Positions 24,430 through 33,119 of a DNA stretch of 64,000 nucleotides are shown here, one piece after another (the first letter of the stretch is position 1; every line of letters begins with the position of its first letter). The notes beneath the pieces were generated by a model. The model was not told the DNA's origin. It did not search any database and saw only the letters and a list, made by a program, of their open reading frames with translations. Source of the stretch: Streptomyces sp. Tue6028 (GTDB lineage Bacteria > Actinomycetota > Actinomycetes > Streptomycetales > Streptomycetaceae); assembly GCF_002300165.1 (NCBI RefSeq), contig NZ_MLCE01000028.1, positions 1 to 64,000 on the forward strand, given 5' to 3'. The position numbers were made by a program, and so were the translations under genes.

Positions 24430-24549
24430 CTGCAACGTTGCTTTTACCTTCAGGTGGTGGGCGGCGTGAACCTGTGCGCCACTGGAACCACCAACGAAGG
24501 GCTCGCCCCCCACCCCCGGCAGTGACGCCGGTGGCCCGAGGAGTTACCC

Positions 24550-25968
24550 GTGACCAGCACAGCGCAGGCACCTCAGTCAGGAGCCAGGTCGGCTCACCCC
24601 GAGCATCTCGGGCATGTCATCTTCATCGCGGCGGCGGCCGCCATGGGCGGCTTCCTCTTCGGTTACGACAGCGCCGTGATCAACGGTGCAGTCGAGGCCA
24701 TCCGCAGCCGTTACGACATCGGCTCCGCGGCCCTGGCCCAGGTCATCGCCATCGCGCTGATCGGCTGCGCCATCGGTGCCGCCACCGCGGGCCGCATAGC
24801 CGACCGCATCGGCCGCATCCGGTGCATGCAGATCTCCGCGGTCCTCTTCACCATCAGCGCCGTCGGTTCGGCGTTGCCCTTCGCGCTGTGGGACCTCGCC
24901 TTCTGGCGCATCATCGGCGGCTTCGCCATCGGCATGGCCTCCGTGATCGGCCCCGCCTACATCGCCGAGGTCGCGCCGGCCGCGTACCGAGGTCGCCTCG
25001 GCTCCTTCCAGCAGGCCGCGATCGTCATCGGCATCGCCATCTCGCAGCTGGTCAACTGGGGCATCCTGAACGCCGCGGGCGGCGACCAGCGCGGCAACCT
25101 GATGGGCCTGGAGGCCTGGCAGGTCATGCTCGGCGTCATGGTCGTCCCGGCCGTCCTGTACGGCCTGCTCTCCTTCGCGATCCCCGAGTCGCCGCGCTTC
25201 CTGATCTCCGCCGGCCGTCAGGACCGCGCCCGCGAGGTGCTCAAGGAGGTCGAGGGCGACAAGATCGACCTGAACGCCCGCGTCGCCGAGATCGAGCACG
25301 CCATGAAGCGTGAGCACAAGTCGACCTTCAAGGACCTGCTCGGCGGTTCCTTCTTCTTCAAGCCGATCGTCTGGGTCGGCATCGGTCTCTCGGTCTTCCA
25401 GCAGTTCGTCGGCATCAACGTCGCGTTCTACTACTCCTCGACGCTGTGGCAGTCGGTCGGCGTCGACCCGACGGACTCGTTCTTCTACTCGTTCACCACG
25501 TCGATCATCAACATCGTCGGCACCGTGATCGCGATGATCTTCGTGGACCGGATCGGCCGCAAGCCGCTCGCCCTCATCGGCTCCGTGGGCATGGTCATCG
25601 GTCTCGGCCTGGAGGCCTGGGCCTTCTCCTTCGACCTGGTGGACGGCAAGCTGCCGGCGACCCAGGGCTGGGTCGCCCTGATCGCCGCCCACGTCTTCGT
25701 CCTCTTCTTCGCCCTCTCCTGGGGCGTGGTGGTCTGGGTCTTCCTCGGCGAGATGTTCCCGAACCGCATCCGCGCCGCCGCGCTCGGCGTCGCCGCCTCC
25801 GCGCAGTGGATCGCCAACTGGGCCATCACCGCGAGCTTCCCGTCGCTGGCCGACTGGAACCTCTCCGCGACCTACGTGATCTACACGATCTTCGCCGCCC
25901 TCTCCATCCCCTTCGTGCTCAAGTACGTGAAGGAGACGAAGGGCAAGGCCCTGGAGGAGATGGGCTAG
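24550..25968 (+). CDS. glcP: MFS sugar permease, glucose permease GlcP
   Basis: The 472-residue protein is a 12-helix sugar porter of the MFS. It shows GRIADRIGRIR between helices 2 and 3, PESPRFL after helix 6, FQQFVGINVAFYYS in helix 7, VDRIGRKPLA between 8 and 9 and VKETKGKALEEM at the end. The position next to smc and ftsY and the sequence match the glucose/H+ symporter GlcP, the main glucose uptake system in Streptomyces coelicolor. The GTG at 24550 has CGAGGAG seven bases upstream. It has its own regulated promoter. The sugar is inferred from synteny and family. Confidence 0.9.
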   Translation: MTSTAQAPQSGARSAHPEHLGHVIFIAAAAAMGGFLFGYDSAVINGAVEAIRSRYDIGSAALAQVIAIALIGCAIGAATAGRIADRIGRIRCMQISAVLFTISAVGSALPFALWDLAFWRIIGGFAIGMASVIGPAYIAEVAPAAYRGRLGSFQQAAIVIGIAISQLVNWGILNAAGGDQRGNLMGLEAWQVMLGVMVVPAVLYGLLSFAIPESPRFLISAGRQDRAREVLKEVEGDKIDLNARVAEIEHAMKREHKSTFKDLLGGSFFFKPIVWVGIGLSVFQQFVGINVAFYYSSTLWQSVGVDPTDSFFYSFTTSIINIVGTVIAMIFVDRIGRKPLALIGSVGMVIGLGLEAWAFSFDLVDGKLPATQGWVALIAAHVFVLFFALSWGVVVWVFLGEMFPNRIRAAALGVAASAQWIANWAITASFPSLADWNLSATYVIYTIFAALSIPFVLKYVKETKGKALEEMG

Positions 25969-26069
25969 GCCTCGGCGCCGCCCTCCCGAAGAGGTCCCCG
26001 GACTCGGGGAGAAGGGCCAAGTCCCCGCTGCCCCTCTCCTCGTACTCGTAAGAGGCGTACCGCCCCGGC

Positions 26070-27050
26070 TCAGCCCTTCAGGGCATCGAGCCGGGGCAGC
26101 ACGTTCTCGCAGAACAGGTGCAGGCTGCGCCAGCCCTCGTCGACCGGCATCCCGCCGGACAACGGGTGCAGTACGTAGTTGTCGAGACCCAGGGCCACGC
26201 ACGCGTCCGGCGTCAGGACGCGGTAGACGCCCTCGGCGCGCAGCTCGTCGACCGTCGTGGCCGCGGACTTCACCGCCGAGCGGATGTCCCCCGACTGCCA
26301 GGAGGCATAGGTCCGGGCCTCGTGCAGGAAGTGCCTGCCGTGCTCGGCCCAGGTGCGGTCGGGGTCCTCGGAGACGTGCAGCAGCGGGGTCTCGGCCGCG
26401 GGCATCATGGTCCAGCCCTCGGTGCCGTACTCGGTCAGCCGCTCCTTGTAGTACGTCTCCAGCTCCGGGAGGTGCGCGCTCGGGAAGAACGGAAGCCCGA
26501 GACGGGCGGCACGCCGGGCCGCCGCCTTCGACGAACCGCCGACCAGCAGCAGGGGATGCGGATCGGAGAACGGGCGCGGGGTGACCCGGACCGTACGGCC
26601 GCGGTAGGAGAACTCCTCGCCGCTCCACGCCTTCAGCACGGTCTCCAGGAGTTCGTCCTGGAGCCGGCCGCGCCGCTTCCAGTCCACGTCGAACAGGGCG
26701 TACTCCTCCGGCCGGTAGCCGATCCCGGCCACCGTCACGAGCCGTCCGCCGCTGAGCAGGTCGAGCACCGCGACGTCCTCGGCGAGGCGCAGCGGATCGT
26801 GCAGCGGGCCGATGACCGCCGACACGGTGACCGCGATGTGCCGGGTGGCGCCGAAGACGGCGCCCGCGAACGCGAACGGCGAGGGCAGCCAGTTGTTGGC
26901 GACGCCGTGGTGCTCCTCGGTCTGCACGGTGGTGACGCCGCGGTCGTCGGCGTAGGCGGCCATCTCGACGGCCGCCTTGTAGCGGGCGCTGAGGGAGGCG
27001 GGGGTGGCTTCGGGCTCGACGAGGTTGAAGCGAACGACCGTCACGGGCAT
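26070..27050 (-). CDS. LLM-class flavin-dependent oxidoreductase
   Basis: The 326-residue protein is a bacterial luciferase-like TIM barrel using F420 or FMN. Evident segments are FNLVEPEATPASLSARYKAA, VQTEEHHGVANNWLPSP, LDLLSGGRLVTVAGIGYRPE and LLLVGGSSKAAARRAARLG. It starts at the ATG at 27050, 47 bases after an NCS1 permease on the same strand, so the two are probably one operon. The pairing with a nucleobase/heterocycle permease suggests oxidation of an imported nitrogenous compound, in the way RutA acts in pyrimidine catabolism; the true substrate is unknown. Confidence 0.85.
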   Translation of the reverse strand: MPVTVVRFNLVEPEATPASLSARYKAAVEMAAYADDRGVTTVQTEEHHGVANNWLPSPFAFAGAVFGATRHIAVTVSAVIGPLHDPLRLAEDVAVLDLLSGGRLVTVAGIGYRPEEYALFDVDWKRRGRLQDELLETVLKAWSGEEFSYRGRTVRVTPRPFSDPHPLLLVGGSSKAAARRAARLGLPFFPSAHLPELETYYKERLTEYGTEGWTMMPAAETPLLHVSEDPDRTWAEHGRHFLHEARTYASWQSGDIRSAVKSAATTVDELRAEGVYRVLTPDACVALGLDNYVLHPLSGGMPVDEGWRSLHLFCENVLPRLDALKG

Positions 27051-27097
27051 GGGGTGCCCCCCTTCGTGTGTGGGGGAGGACGCTAGCTGACGGTGCG

Positions 27098-28684
27098 TCA
27101 GACGGCCATAGTCGTGGCCTCTTCGGCGGAATCCGCGGGCCCGCGGACCGCCGGTTTCGGCAGCGCGACGTACAGCAGGAACGAGACCGCCACGGTGGCC
27201 ACCCAGCCGAGGCCGTACTCACCGATCGGGTTGCCGGACGCGAGCGGCCCGCTGAACCAGTCCGACGTGGTGAACAGCACGCCCGAGCCCAGACCGGTCG
27301 CCCACGCGACGACCGCGGCCGGGCTGAAGCCGCCCCGGTACCAGTAGGCGCTGGTGCGCGTGGTGTCGAGCAGCGCCGCGCCGTCGTACGCCGGGCGGCG
27401 CAGCATGTCCGCGCCGAAGACGCCGACCCAGGCCGAGAAGGCGACCGCGAGCAGCGACAGGAAGGCGAGGAAGGAGCTCAGGAAGCTGGTCGCGACGAGC
27501 ATCAGGACGCCACCGAGGACCAGCGAGATCGCGGCGTTGACCGAGACCGCCCAGTGGCGCGGCACCTTCAGGCCGAGGGTCTGGGCGGTGAAGCCCGCCG
27601 AGTACATGGACATCGCGTTGATCAGCACCATGCCGACCAGGGCGATCAGCAGGTACGGCACCGCCATCCACAGCGGCAGGACCTCGCCGAGGAAGGAGAC
27701 CGGATCGGGCGTCGAGGCCAGGTCCGGGGTGGAGACCGCCATGACCGCACCCATCAGGATCAACGGGAGCACGACGATCGCGGCTCCGCCGACGGTGTTG
27801 CGCACGATCGCCACCGACGACGCCGTACGCGGCAGGTAGCGCGTGAAGTCGGGCGAGGACGGCGCCCAGCTCATACCGCCCGCCGCGATCAGCCCCACCC
27901 CCGTGACCATCAGGGCCGTGGGACCCGCCGGCTGCGCGAACACCCTGTTCCAATCCGTGTCGCCGACGAGGTGGCCGAGGACGAGCACGGAGAAGACGCC
28001 GAACAGGTACGTCGCCCACCTGGTGCACCGGCGCACCGCGCCGATCCCGAGCCCCGAGATCGCGAACGTCGTGGCGACGAACAGCAGCAGGGCCGCGACG
28101 ACCAGGAACGTGCTGCTCCGGACGCCGAAGAGGATGTCCAGCACGGTGAGCAGGGCGTAGGCACCGGTCACCGCGTTGATCGTCTCCCAGCCCCACCGGG
28201 CGACCCAGATCAGCGAGCCGGGCAGGAGGTTCCCGCGCTGGCCGAAAACCGCACGCGACAGCGCCATCCCCGGGGCTCCGCCGCGCTTGCCCGCGATGCC
28301 GACCAGCCCGACCAGCCCGTACGACACGGCCGGCGCCGCGACGCCGACGACCAGGGCCTGCCAGATGTTGAGCCGGAAGGTGACGGACAGGCTCGCCCCC
28401 ATGGTCAGCAGCAGGACGGTGACGTTGGCGGCGACCCAGGTGGGGAAGAGCCCGCGGGTCCTGGCCCGGCGCTCGCCGGGCGGGACGGGCTCGATGCCCC
28501 GGGTCTCCAGGGCGCGGGGCGCATGCGCGCCGGAGGTGTCCCCTGCGGGAGGTTCCGGGGGGTCCTCGTCGCGCGGACCGCGACCGGCGCGGGCATGTGC
28601 TCCGGGGGAGTGCGGGGCGTGCGGTTCGCGGGAGCCGCGGGCACGAGGTCGGTGGGCGCCATCGGTCGATGCGGTGGAGCTCAT
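27098..28684 (-). CDS. NCS1-family purine/cytosine/allantoin-type permease
   Basis: The 528-residue protein has about twelve hydrophobic helices from residue 88 onward (TWVAANVTVLLLTMGASLSV) with NCS1 features such as SRAVFGQRGNLLPG and SWAPSSPDFTRYLP. NCS1 carriers import nucleobases and related heterocycles with H+ or Na+. The first 80 residues are an unusual Pro/Arg/Gly/His-rich extension, so a later start is possible. AGGATTTAGTAGGACCAACG lies just upstream of the ATG at 28684 and resembles a GntR-type operator, which is only a guess. First gene of a likely operon with the LLM oxidoreductase; divergent from ftsY. Confidence 0.88.
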   Translation of the reverse strand: MSSTASTDGAHRPRARGSREPHAPHSPGAHARAGRGPRDEDPPEPPAGDTSGAHAPRALETRGIEPVPPGERRARTRGLFPTWVAANVTVLLLTMGASLSVTFRLNIWQALVVGVAAPAVSYGLVGLVGIAGKRGGAPGMALSRAVFGQRGNLLPGSLIWVARWGWETINAVTGAYALLTVLDILFGVRSSTFLVVAALLLFVATTFAISGLGIGAVRRCTRWATYLFGVFSVLVLGHLVGDTDWNRVFAQPAGPTALMVTGVGLIAAGGMSWAPSSPDFTRYLPRTASSVAIVRNTVGGAAIVVLPLILMGAVMAVSTPDLASTPDPVSFLGEVLPLWMAVPYLLIALVGMVLINAMSMYSAGFTAQTLGLKVPRHWAVSVNAAISLVLGGVLMLVATSFLSSFLAFLSLLAVAFSAWVGVFGADMLRRPAYDGAALLDTTRTSAYWYRGGFSPAAVVAWATGLGSGVLFTTSDWFSGPLASGNPIGEYGLGWVATVAVSFLLYVALPKPAVRGPADSAEEATTMAV

Positions 28685-28793
28685 GGCCCACTATCGTACG
28701 TTGGTCCTACTAAATCCTCTAAATGGCTTATGTTCCCTGGAGGAAAACACAAGCTGGGTTCCCGTGAGGGCCATGGCCGATACTGGGTGGGTT

Positions 28794-30002
28794 ATGGAAA
28801 CCGTCATCCTTGCTGTAGTCATCGCCGTGGTCGTGATCGGCGCGCTCGGCGGGCTCGTCATCGGCAGCCGCAGGCGCAAGCAGCTGCCCCCGCCGCCCCC
28901 GGCCGCCCCCGACATCACCGCCCCTCCGGCCGAGCCGCACGTCGGCGACGAGGCCGAGGCACCGCACGACGAAGAGCGCCGCACGATCGAGGAGGTGGAT
29001 CTTCCCGAGGGCTCGGCCGCCGCGCCGGTCGTCGTCGAGGAACCCCTCCCCACCGAGGCGCCCGCCGTCGAGATCCCGGAGCCGACCGCCGGGCGCCTGG
29101 TGCGCCTGCGCGCCCGGCTCTCCCGTTCGCAGAACGCGCTCGGCAAGGGGCTGCTCACGCTGCTCTCCCGCGAGCACCTCGACGAGGAGACCTGGGAGGA
29201 GATCGAGGACACCCTCCTCACCGCCGACGTCGGCGTGCAGCCCACCCAGGAACTGGTCGAGCGGCTGCGCGAGCGCGTGAAGGTGCTCGGCACCCGGACG
29301 CCGGACGAGCTGCGCGGCCTGCTGCGCGAGGAGCTGCTCCAGCTCCTCGTCCCCGAGTTCGACCGCGCCGTCAAGACCGACTCGAACCTCGACACCCCGG
29401 GCATCGTCATGGTCGTCGGTGTCAACGGCACCGGTAAGACCACCACCACCGGAAAGCTCGCGCGCGTGCTCGTCGCCGACGGCAAGAGCGTCGTGCTGGG
29501 CGCCGCCGACACCTTCCGTGCCGCCGCCGCCGACCAGCTGCAGACCTGGGGCGAGCGCGTGGGTGCCCGCACCGTGCGCGGCCCCGAGGGCGGCGACCCC
29601 GCCTCGGTCGCCTTCGACGCGGTCAAGGAGGGCATCGAGGAGGGCGCCGACGTCGTCCTCATCGACACCGCAGGCCGGCTCCACACCAAGACCGGTCTCA
29701 TGGACGAGCTCGGCAAGGTCAAGCGTGTCGTCGAGAAGCACGCCCCGCTCGACGAGGTACTGCTCGTCCTCGACGCGACCACCGGCCAGAACGGTCTGGT
29801 CCAGGCGCGTGTCTTCGCCGAGGTCGTCGACATCACCGGCATCGTGCTGACCAAGCTGGACGGCACCGCCAAGGGCGGCATCGTCATCGCCGTGCAGCGC
29901 GAGCTGGGCGTGCCCGTCAAGCTGGTGGGTCTCGGCGAGGGCGCGGACGACCTGGCGCCGTTCGAGCCCGAGGCGTTCGTGGACGCGCTCATCGGCGAGT
30001 GA
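28794..30002 (+). CDS. ftsY: Signal recognition particle receptor FtsY
   Basis: FtsY docks SRP-ribosome complexes at the membrane. The 402-residue protein begins METVILAVVIAVVVIGALGG, a true N-terminal membrane helix, as in other actinobacteria. A Pro/Ala/Glu-rich linker follows to about 105, then the NG domain: four-helix N domain (about 110-195), G1 GVNGTGKTTTTGKL from 209, DTFRAAAADQL, DTAGRLHTK and TKLDGTAKGG. The ATG at 28794 is chosen so the membrane helix starts immediately; an in-frame ATG at 28773 adds seven residues. Followed by a strong terminator. Confidence 0.96.
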   Translation: METVILAVVIAVVVIGALGGLVIGSRRRKQLPPPPPAAPDITAPPAEPHVGDEAEAPHDEERRTIEEVDLPEGSAAAPVVVEEPLPTEAPAVEIPEPTAGRLVRLRARLSRSQNALGKGLLTLLSREHLDEETWEEIEDTLLTADVGVQPTQELVERLRERVKVLGTRTPDELRGLLREELLQLLVPEFDRAVKTDSNLDTPGIVMVVGVNGTGKTTTTGKLARVLVADGKSVVLGAADTFRAAAADQLQTWGERVGARTVRGPEGGDPASVAFDAVKEGIEEGADVVLIDTAGRLHTKTGLMDELGKVKRVVEKHAPLDEVLLVLDATTGQNGLVQARVFAEVVDITGIVLTKLDGTAKGGIVIAVQRELGVPVKLVGLGEGADDLAPFEPEAFVDALIGE

Positions 30003-30077
30003 CACCACCCCCGGCCGCGGGCCTGTCCTGCGGGGCACGCCCGGGTCGCGGGAGCGCGGCCGTCCGGTCGTCGAAGA

Positions 30078-30118
30078 GAAGCGCCCGCCCCCAAGGTGCA
30101 GTTGGGAGCGGGCGCTTC
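30078..30118. terminator. Terminator between ftsY and the convergent prim-pol-like gene
   Basis: GAAGCGCCCGC pairs perfectly with GCGGGCGCTTC around a 19-base loop. It sits 76 bases after the ftsY stop and 81 bases after the end of the convergent gene, so it probably serves both. Confidence 0.8.
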
Positions 30119-30198
30119 GTCATGCGGCCCCGTGGCGGGGAAGACCGGGGGGGTGTCGCTCGGATCACCGCGGGCCCCGGGGGGCCGGACGACACTCC

Positions 30199-30861
30199 CT
30201 AGACGCGCGAGCGGTGCGCCACGTACGCCAGCGTGCCCAGGAGCAGCCGGGCCTGCGGCGGCCGGGTCGCCGAGTCGAGGGCGGGGGAGCGCAGCCAGCG
30301 CACCGGGCCGAGGCCGCCGCGGTCGGAGGGGGGCGCCGTGATGAAGGAGCCCGGGCCCAGGCCGCGCAGGTCCAGGGACGGATCGTCCCAGCCCATCCGG
30401 TAGAGCAGCTCGGGCAGCTCGGCGGCGGCGCCGGGGGCGACGAAGTAGTGCGCGCGGCCGTCCGGCGTCGCCGTCACCGGGCCGAGCGGGAGGCCCATCC
30501 GTTCCAGGCGGGCGAGTGCGCGGCGCCCGGCGGGCTCGGCGACCTCGATCACGTCGAAGGAGCGGCCGACCGGCAGCATCACCGCGGCGCCGGGGAAGTC
30601 GGCCCAGACCTCGGAGACCTCGTCGAGCGTGGCGCCGGCCGGGACGGTGGGGGCGAAGTCCAGGGGGTGCCCACCCGGGGCCGGGCAGTCGGCCTTGCCG
30701 CACGAACACGTCCCCGCGGCGGCACGGGCGCCCGGGACCGTGTCCCAGCCCCACAGTCCGGTGAACTCGGCCACGGCGGTGCACTCCGACGAGCGGCCGC
30801 GGCGCCGCGTGCCGGGCCGGATTTCGCGCAACCCCCGGCTGCTGCCGATCGTGAAGCCCAT
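30199..30861 (-). CDS. Bifunctional DNA primase/polymerase N-terminal-like protein
   Basis: The 220-residue protein resembles the AEP-type prim-pol N-terminal domain found alone in Streptomyces genomes. Visible pieces are a Cys cluster (CSCGKADCPAPGGHPL, near 51-66), FPGAAVMLPVGRSFDVIEV, GRAHYFV and GLGPGSFITAPPS. In active prim-pols the strand around the second of these carries a DxD/E metal site; here it reads FDVIEV, with only spaced acidic residues, so activity is doubtful. The ATG at 30861 has GGAGGGGG upstream. Divergent from nsdA and conserved beside it (memory). Function unknown. Confidence 0.78.
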   Translation of the reverse strand: MGFTIGSSRGLREIRPGTRRRGRSSECTAVAEFTGLWGWDTVPGARAAAGTCSCGKADCPAPGGHPLDFAPTVPAGATLDEVSEVWADFPGAAVMLPVGRSFDVIEVAEPAGRRALARLERMGLPLGPVTATPDGRAHYFVAPGAAAELPELLYRMGWDDPSLDLRGLGPGSFITAPPSDRGGLGPVRWLRSPALDSATRPPQARLLLGTLAYVAHRSRV

Positions 30862-31307
30862 GCCCCCTCCAACGGGTCCGACGCACCAGTGGTTACGTGG
30901 AGGAATCGGAATGTGACCCTCTGTTCCCGACTTCCCCGTGCCGCCCGGTCCAGGCGGCGCGTTGTGGTGCACCGGGTGGTGTGCTCGGCTCCGCGCGCCC
31001 CGGCGTACACCGCTCCACCCACCCCTGCTTTTCCTGTGTCAAGTGAATCGCGCGCAGGCCAGGCGGAGTTCATTCGAAGGGGTGGCGAATGGTGGCGTTT
31101 CATGGATCGCCATGGCTGGAGCAGTGATCGTAGGATTACTTTGAGTACACGAGTCCTGGGGGCGTGTGCACTCGTGGGTATGCCAAGGGCAAGTCGGCTT
31201 CCCGTTCGAAGGGTGAGAACTACGGGACGGGCGGCCGTATTTACCGGCATTCTGATAGGGCTTGGCGCACGCAGCGTACAAGTGGTCTCAGGGATGGGGG
31301 CGTTCCA
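30862..31307. promoter_or_regulatory. 446-base divergent regulatory region upstream of nsdA
   Basis: No gene was seen. A TAGGAT at 31131-31136 matches the ideal vegetative -10 but lacks a good -35; TAGGGC at 31257-31262 is a second weak candidate. The stretch from about 31030 is relatively AT-rich, as expected for promoter DNA. If the first candidate is used, nsdA has a leader of roughly 170 bases. Confidence 0.4.
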
Positions 31308-32783
31308 GTGGGCGGCAACGGCGGAAGCAGTACGAACGCTGACAAGCGCCCCAATGAGCTGCTCGGCTCATGGTTCGTGCGCAGCGGCTGGTCCAAGGGC
31401 GAACTCGCACGTCAAGTGAACCGCAGGGCCCGCCAGTTGGGGGCCAACCACATCTCCACGGACACCTCGCGGGTGCGTCGCTGGCTGGACGGGGAGAATC
31501 CGCGCGAGCCGATTCCGCGCATCCTGTCCGAGCTGTTCTCCGAGCGCTTCGGCTGCGTCGTCGCCGTCGAGGACCTCGGCCTGCGGGCCGCTCACCAGTC
31601 ACCGTCCGTGTCCGGCGTCGACCTGCCCTGGACGGGCCCGCAGACGGTGGCCCTGATCAGTGAGTACTCGCGCAGCGACCTGATGCTGGCGCGACGCGGC
31701 TTCCTCGGCAGCTCGCTGTCGCTGTCCGCCGGACCGGCCCTGATCGAGCCGATGCAGCGCTGGCTCGTCCCCACCCCCGCCGCACCCCACGAGGAGCCCG
31801 AGCCCCCGGCCTCGGCACGCCGCGGCGGCCGGCTCTCCAAGCCGGAGCTGGACCTGCTGGAGTCCACCACGGTGATGTTCCGCCAGTGGGACGCGCAGTG
31901 CGGTGGCGGTCTGCGCCGCAAGGCCGTCGTCGGCCAGCTGCACGAGGTGACGGACCTGCTCCAGGAGCCCCAGCCCGCCGCCACCGAGAAGCGTCTGTTC
32001 AAGGTCGCCGCCGAACTGGCCGAGCTGGCGGGCTGGATGAGCTACGACGTGGGACTCCAGCCCACCGCGCAGAAGTACTTCGTGCTCGCGCTGCACGCCG
32101 CGAAGGAAGCGGGCGACAAGCCGCTCGGCGCGTACATCCTGTCCAGCATGAGCCGCCAGATGATCCACCTCGGGCGGCCCGAGGACGCCATGGAGCTCAT
32201 CCACCTCGCGCAGTACGGCAGCCGTGACTGCGCGAGCCCGCGCACCCAGTCGATGCTGTATGCGATGGAGGCCCGCGCCTACGCCAACATGGGCCAGCCC
32301 GGAAAGTGCAAGCGGGCCGTGCGGATGGCCGAGGACACCTTCTCCGACGTCGACGAGTGGGACGACCCGGACCCCGACTGGATCCGCTTCTTCTCGAAGG
32401 CCGAGCTGTACGGCGAGAACTCCCACTCCTACCGCGACCTCGCGTACGTGGCGGGCCGCAGCCCCACGTACGCCTCCCTGGCCGAGCCCCTGATGCAGGA
32501 GGCCGTCGACCGCTTCGCCAAGGACTCCGAGCACCAGCGCTCGTTCGCGCTCAACCTCGTCGGCCTGGCCACCGTGCACCTGCTGCAGCGCGAGCCCGAG
32601 CGGAGCGTGGCGCTGGCCAAGGACGCCATGAAGATCGCCAAGAAGGTGCGCTCCGAGCGCGTGAACACTCGTATCCGAAAGACGGTCGACGCCGCGGTCC
32701 GCGACTTCGGGGACCTCGCCGAGGTCATCGACCTCACCGACCAGCTCGCCATCGACCTGCCCGAGACCGCAGAGGCGGTCTGA
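31308..32783 (+). CDS. nsdA: NsdA, negative regulator of sporulation and antibiotic production
   Basis: The 491-residue protein matches NsdA of Streptomyces, whose loss increases antibiotic synthesis and sporulation. Residues about 15-75 form a repressor-like helical DNA-binding region (LARQVNRRARQLGANHISTD, RVRRWLDGENP). The C-terminal two thirds are TPR-like helical repeats (AELAELAGWMSYDVG, ALHAAKEAGDKPLGAYIL). The GTG at 31308 is preceded by GGGATGGGGGC and gives the family N-terminus (V)GGNGGSSTNADKRPNELLGS. No sensory domain is evident. It lies alone between the prim-pol-like gene and amtB. Confidence 0.92.
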   Translation: MGGNGGSSTNADKRPNELLGSWFVRSGWSKGELARQVNRRARQLGANHISTDTSRVRRWLDGENPREPIPRILSELFSERFGCVVAVEDLGLRAAHQSPSVSGVDLPWTGPQTVALISEYSRSDLMLARRGFLGSSLSLSAGPALIEPMQRWLVPTPAAPHEEPEPPASARRGGRLSKPELDLLESTTVMFRQWDAQCGGGLRRKAVVGQLHEVTDLLQEPQPAATEKRLFKVAAELAELAGWMSYDVGLQPTAQKYFVLALHAAKEAGDKPLGAYILSSMSRQMIHLGRPEDAMELIHLAQYGSRDCASPRTQSMLYAMEARAYANMGQPGKCKRAVRMAEDTFSDVDEWDDPDPDWIRFFSKAELYGENSHSYRDLAYVAGRSPTYASLAEPLMQEAVDRFAKDSEHQRSFALNLVGLATVHLLQREPERSVALAKDAMKIAKKVRSERVNTRIRKTVDAAVRDFGDLAEVIDLTDQLAIDLPETAEAV

Positions 32784-32965
32784 CCCGGGGCCGCGGCAGC
32801 GGCTCCGCCCAGTACCCCGGCCACGGCCGGTCGTCCCGAACTGCCCGACTCGGCTCCCCCATGCCAGGTCATCGGACGACCCGCCGTGGCCGGTTCTTTT
32901 GCCTTCGAAGAAGGTTGCGCCACGATAACGATCGCTCGGTCCGGCAGCAGGCAGTTCATGGACGC

Positions 32966-33023
32966 GTAACACACAGGACCTCTTCGTCACTGCGGCGAAA
33001 CATCGAGGGGCTTCGACCGAAAC
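32966..33023 (+). promoter_or_regulatory. Probable GlnR-binding region of the amtB operon
   Basis: The actinobacterial GlnR site alternates GTnAC and GAAAC boxes, each separated by six bases. Here GTCAC (32986) is followed after six bases by GAAAC (32997), after six by a degenerate GGGCT (33008) and after six by GAAAC (33019). A further GTAAC lies at 32966. It is 97-154 bases before amtB. The rest of the 336-base gap shows no gene. Confidence 0.65.
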
Positions 33024-33119
33024 CGCGCTGCGCCAATCTCATGGCGCATAACCGGCCCGCCCCTCACGACCACTCAGGCTTCGCCCGCACGGGGCCGTAC
33101 CAACGACGAGGAGACGCCG

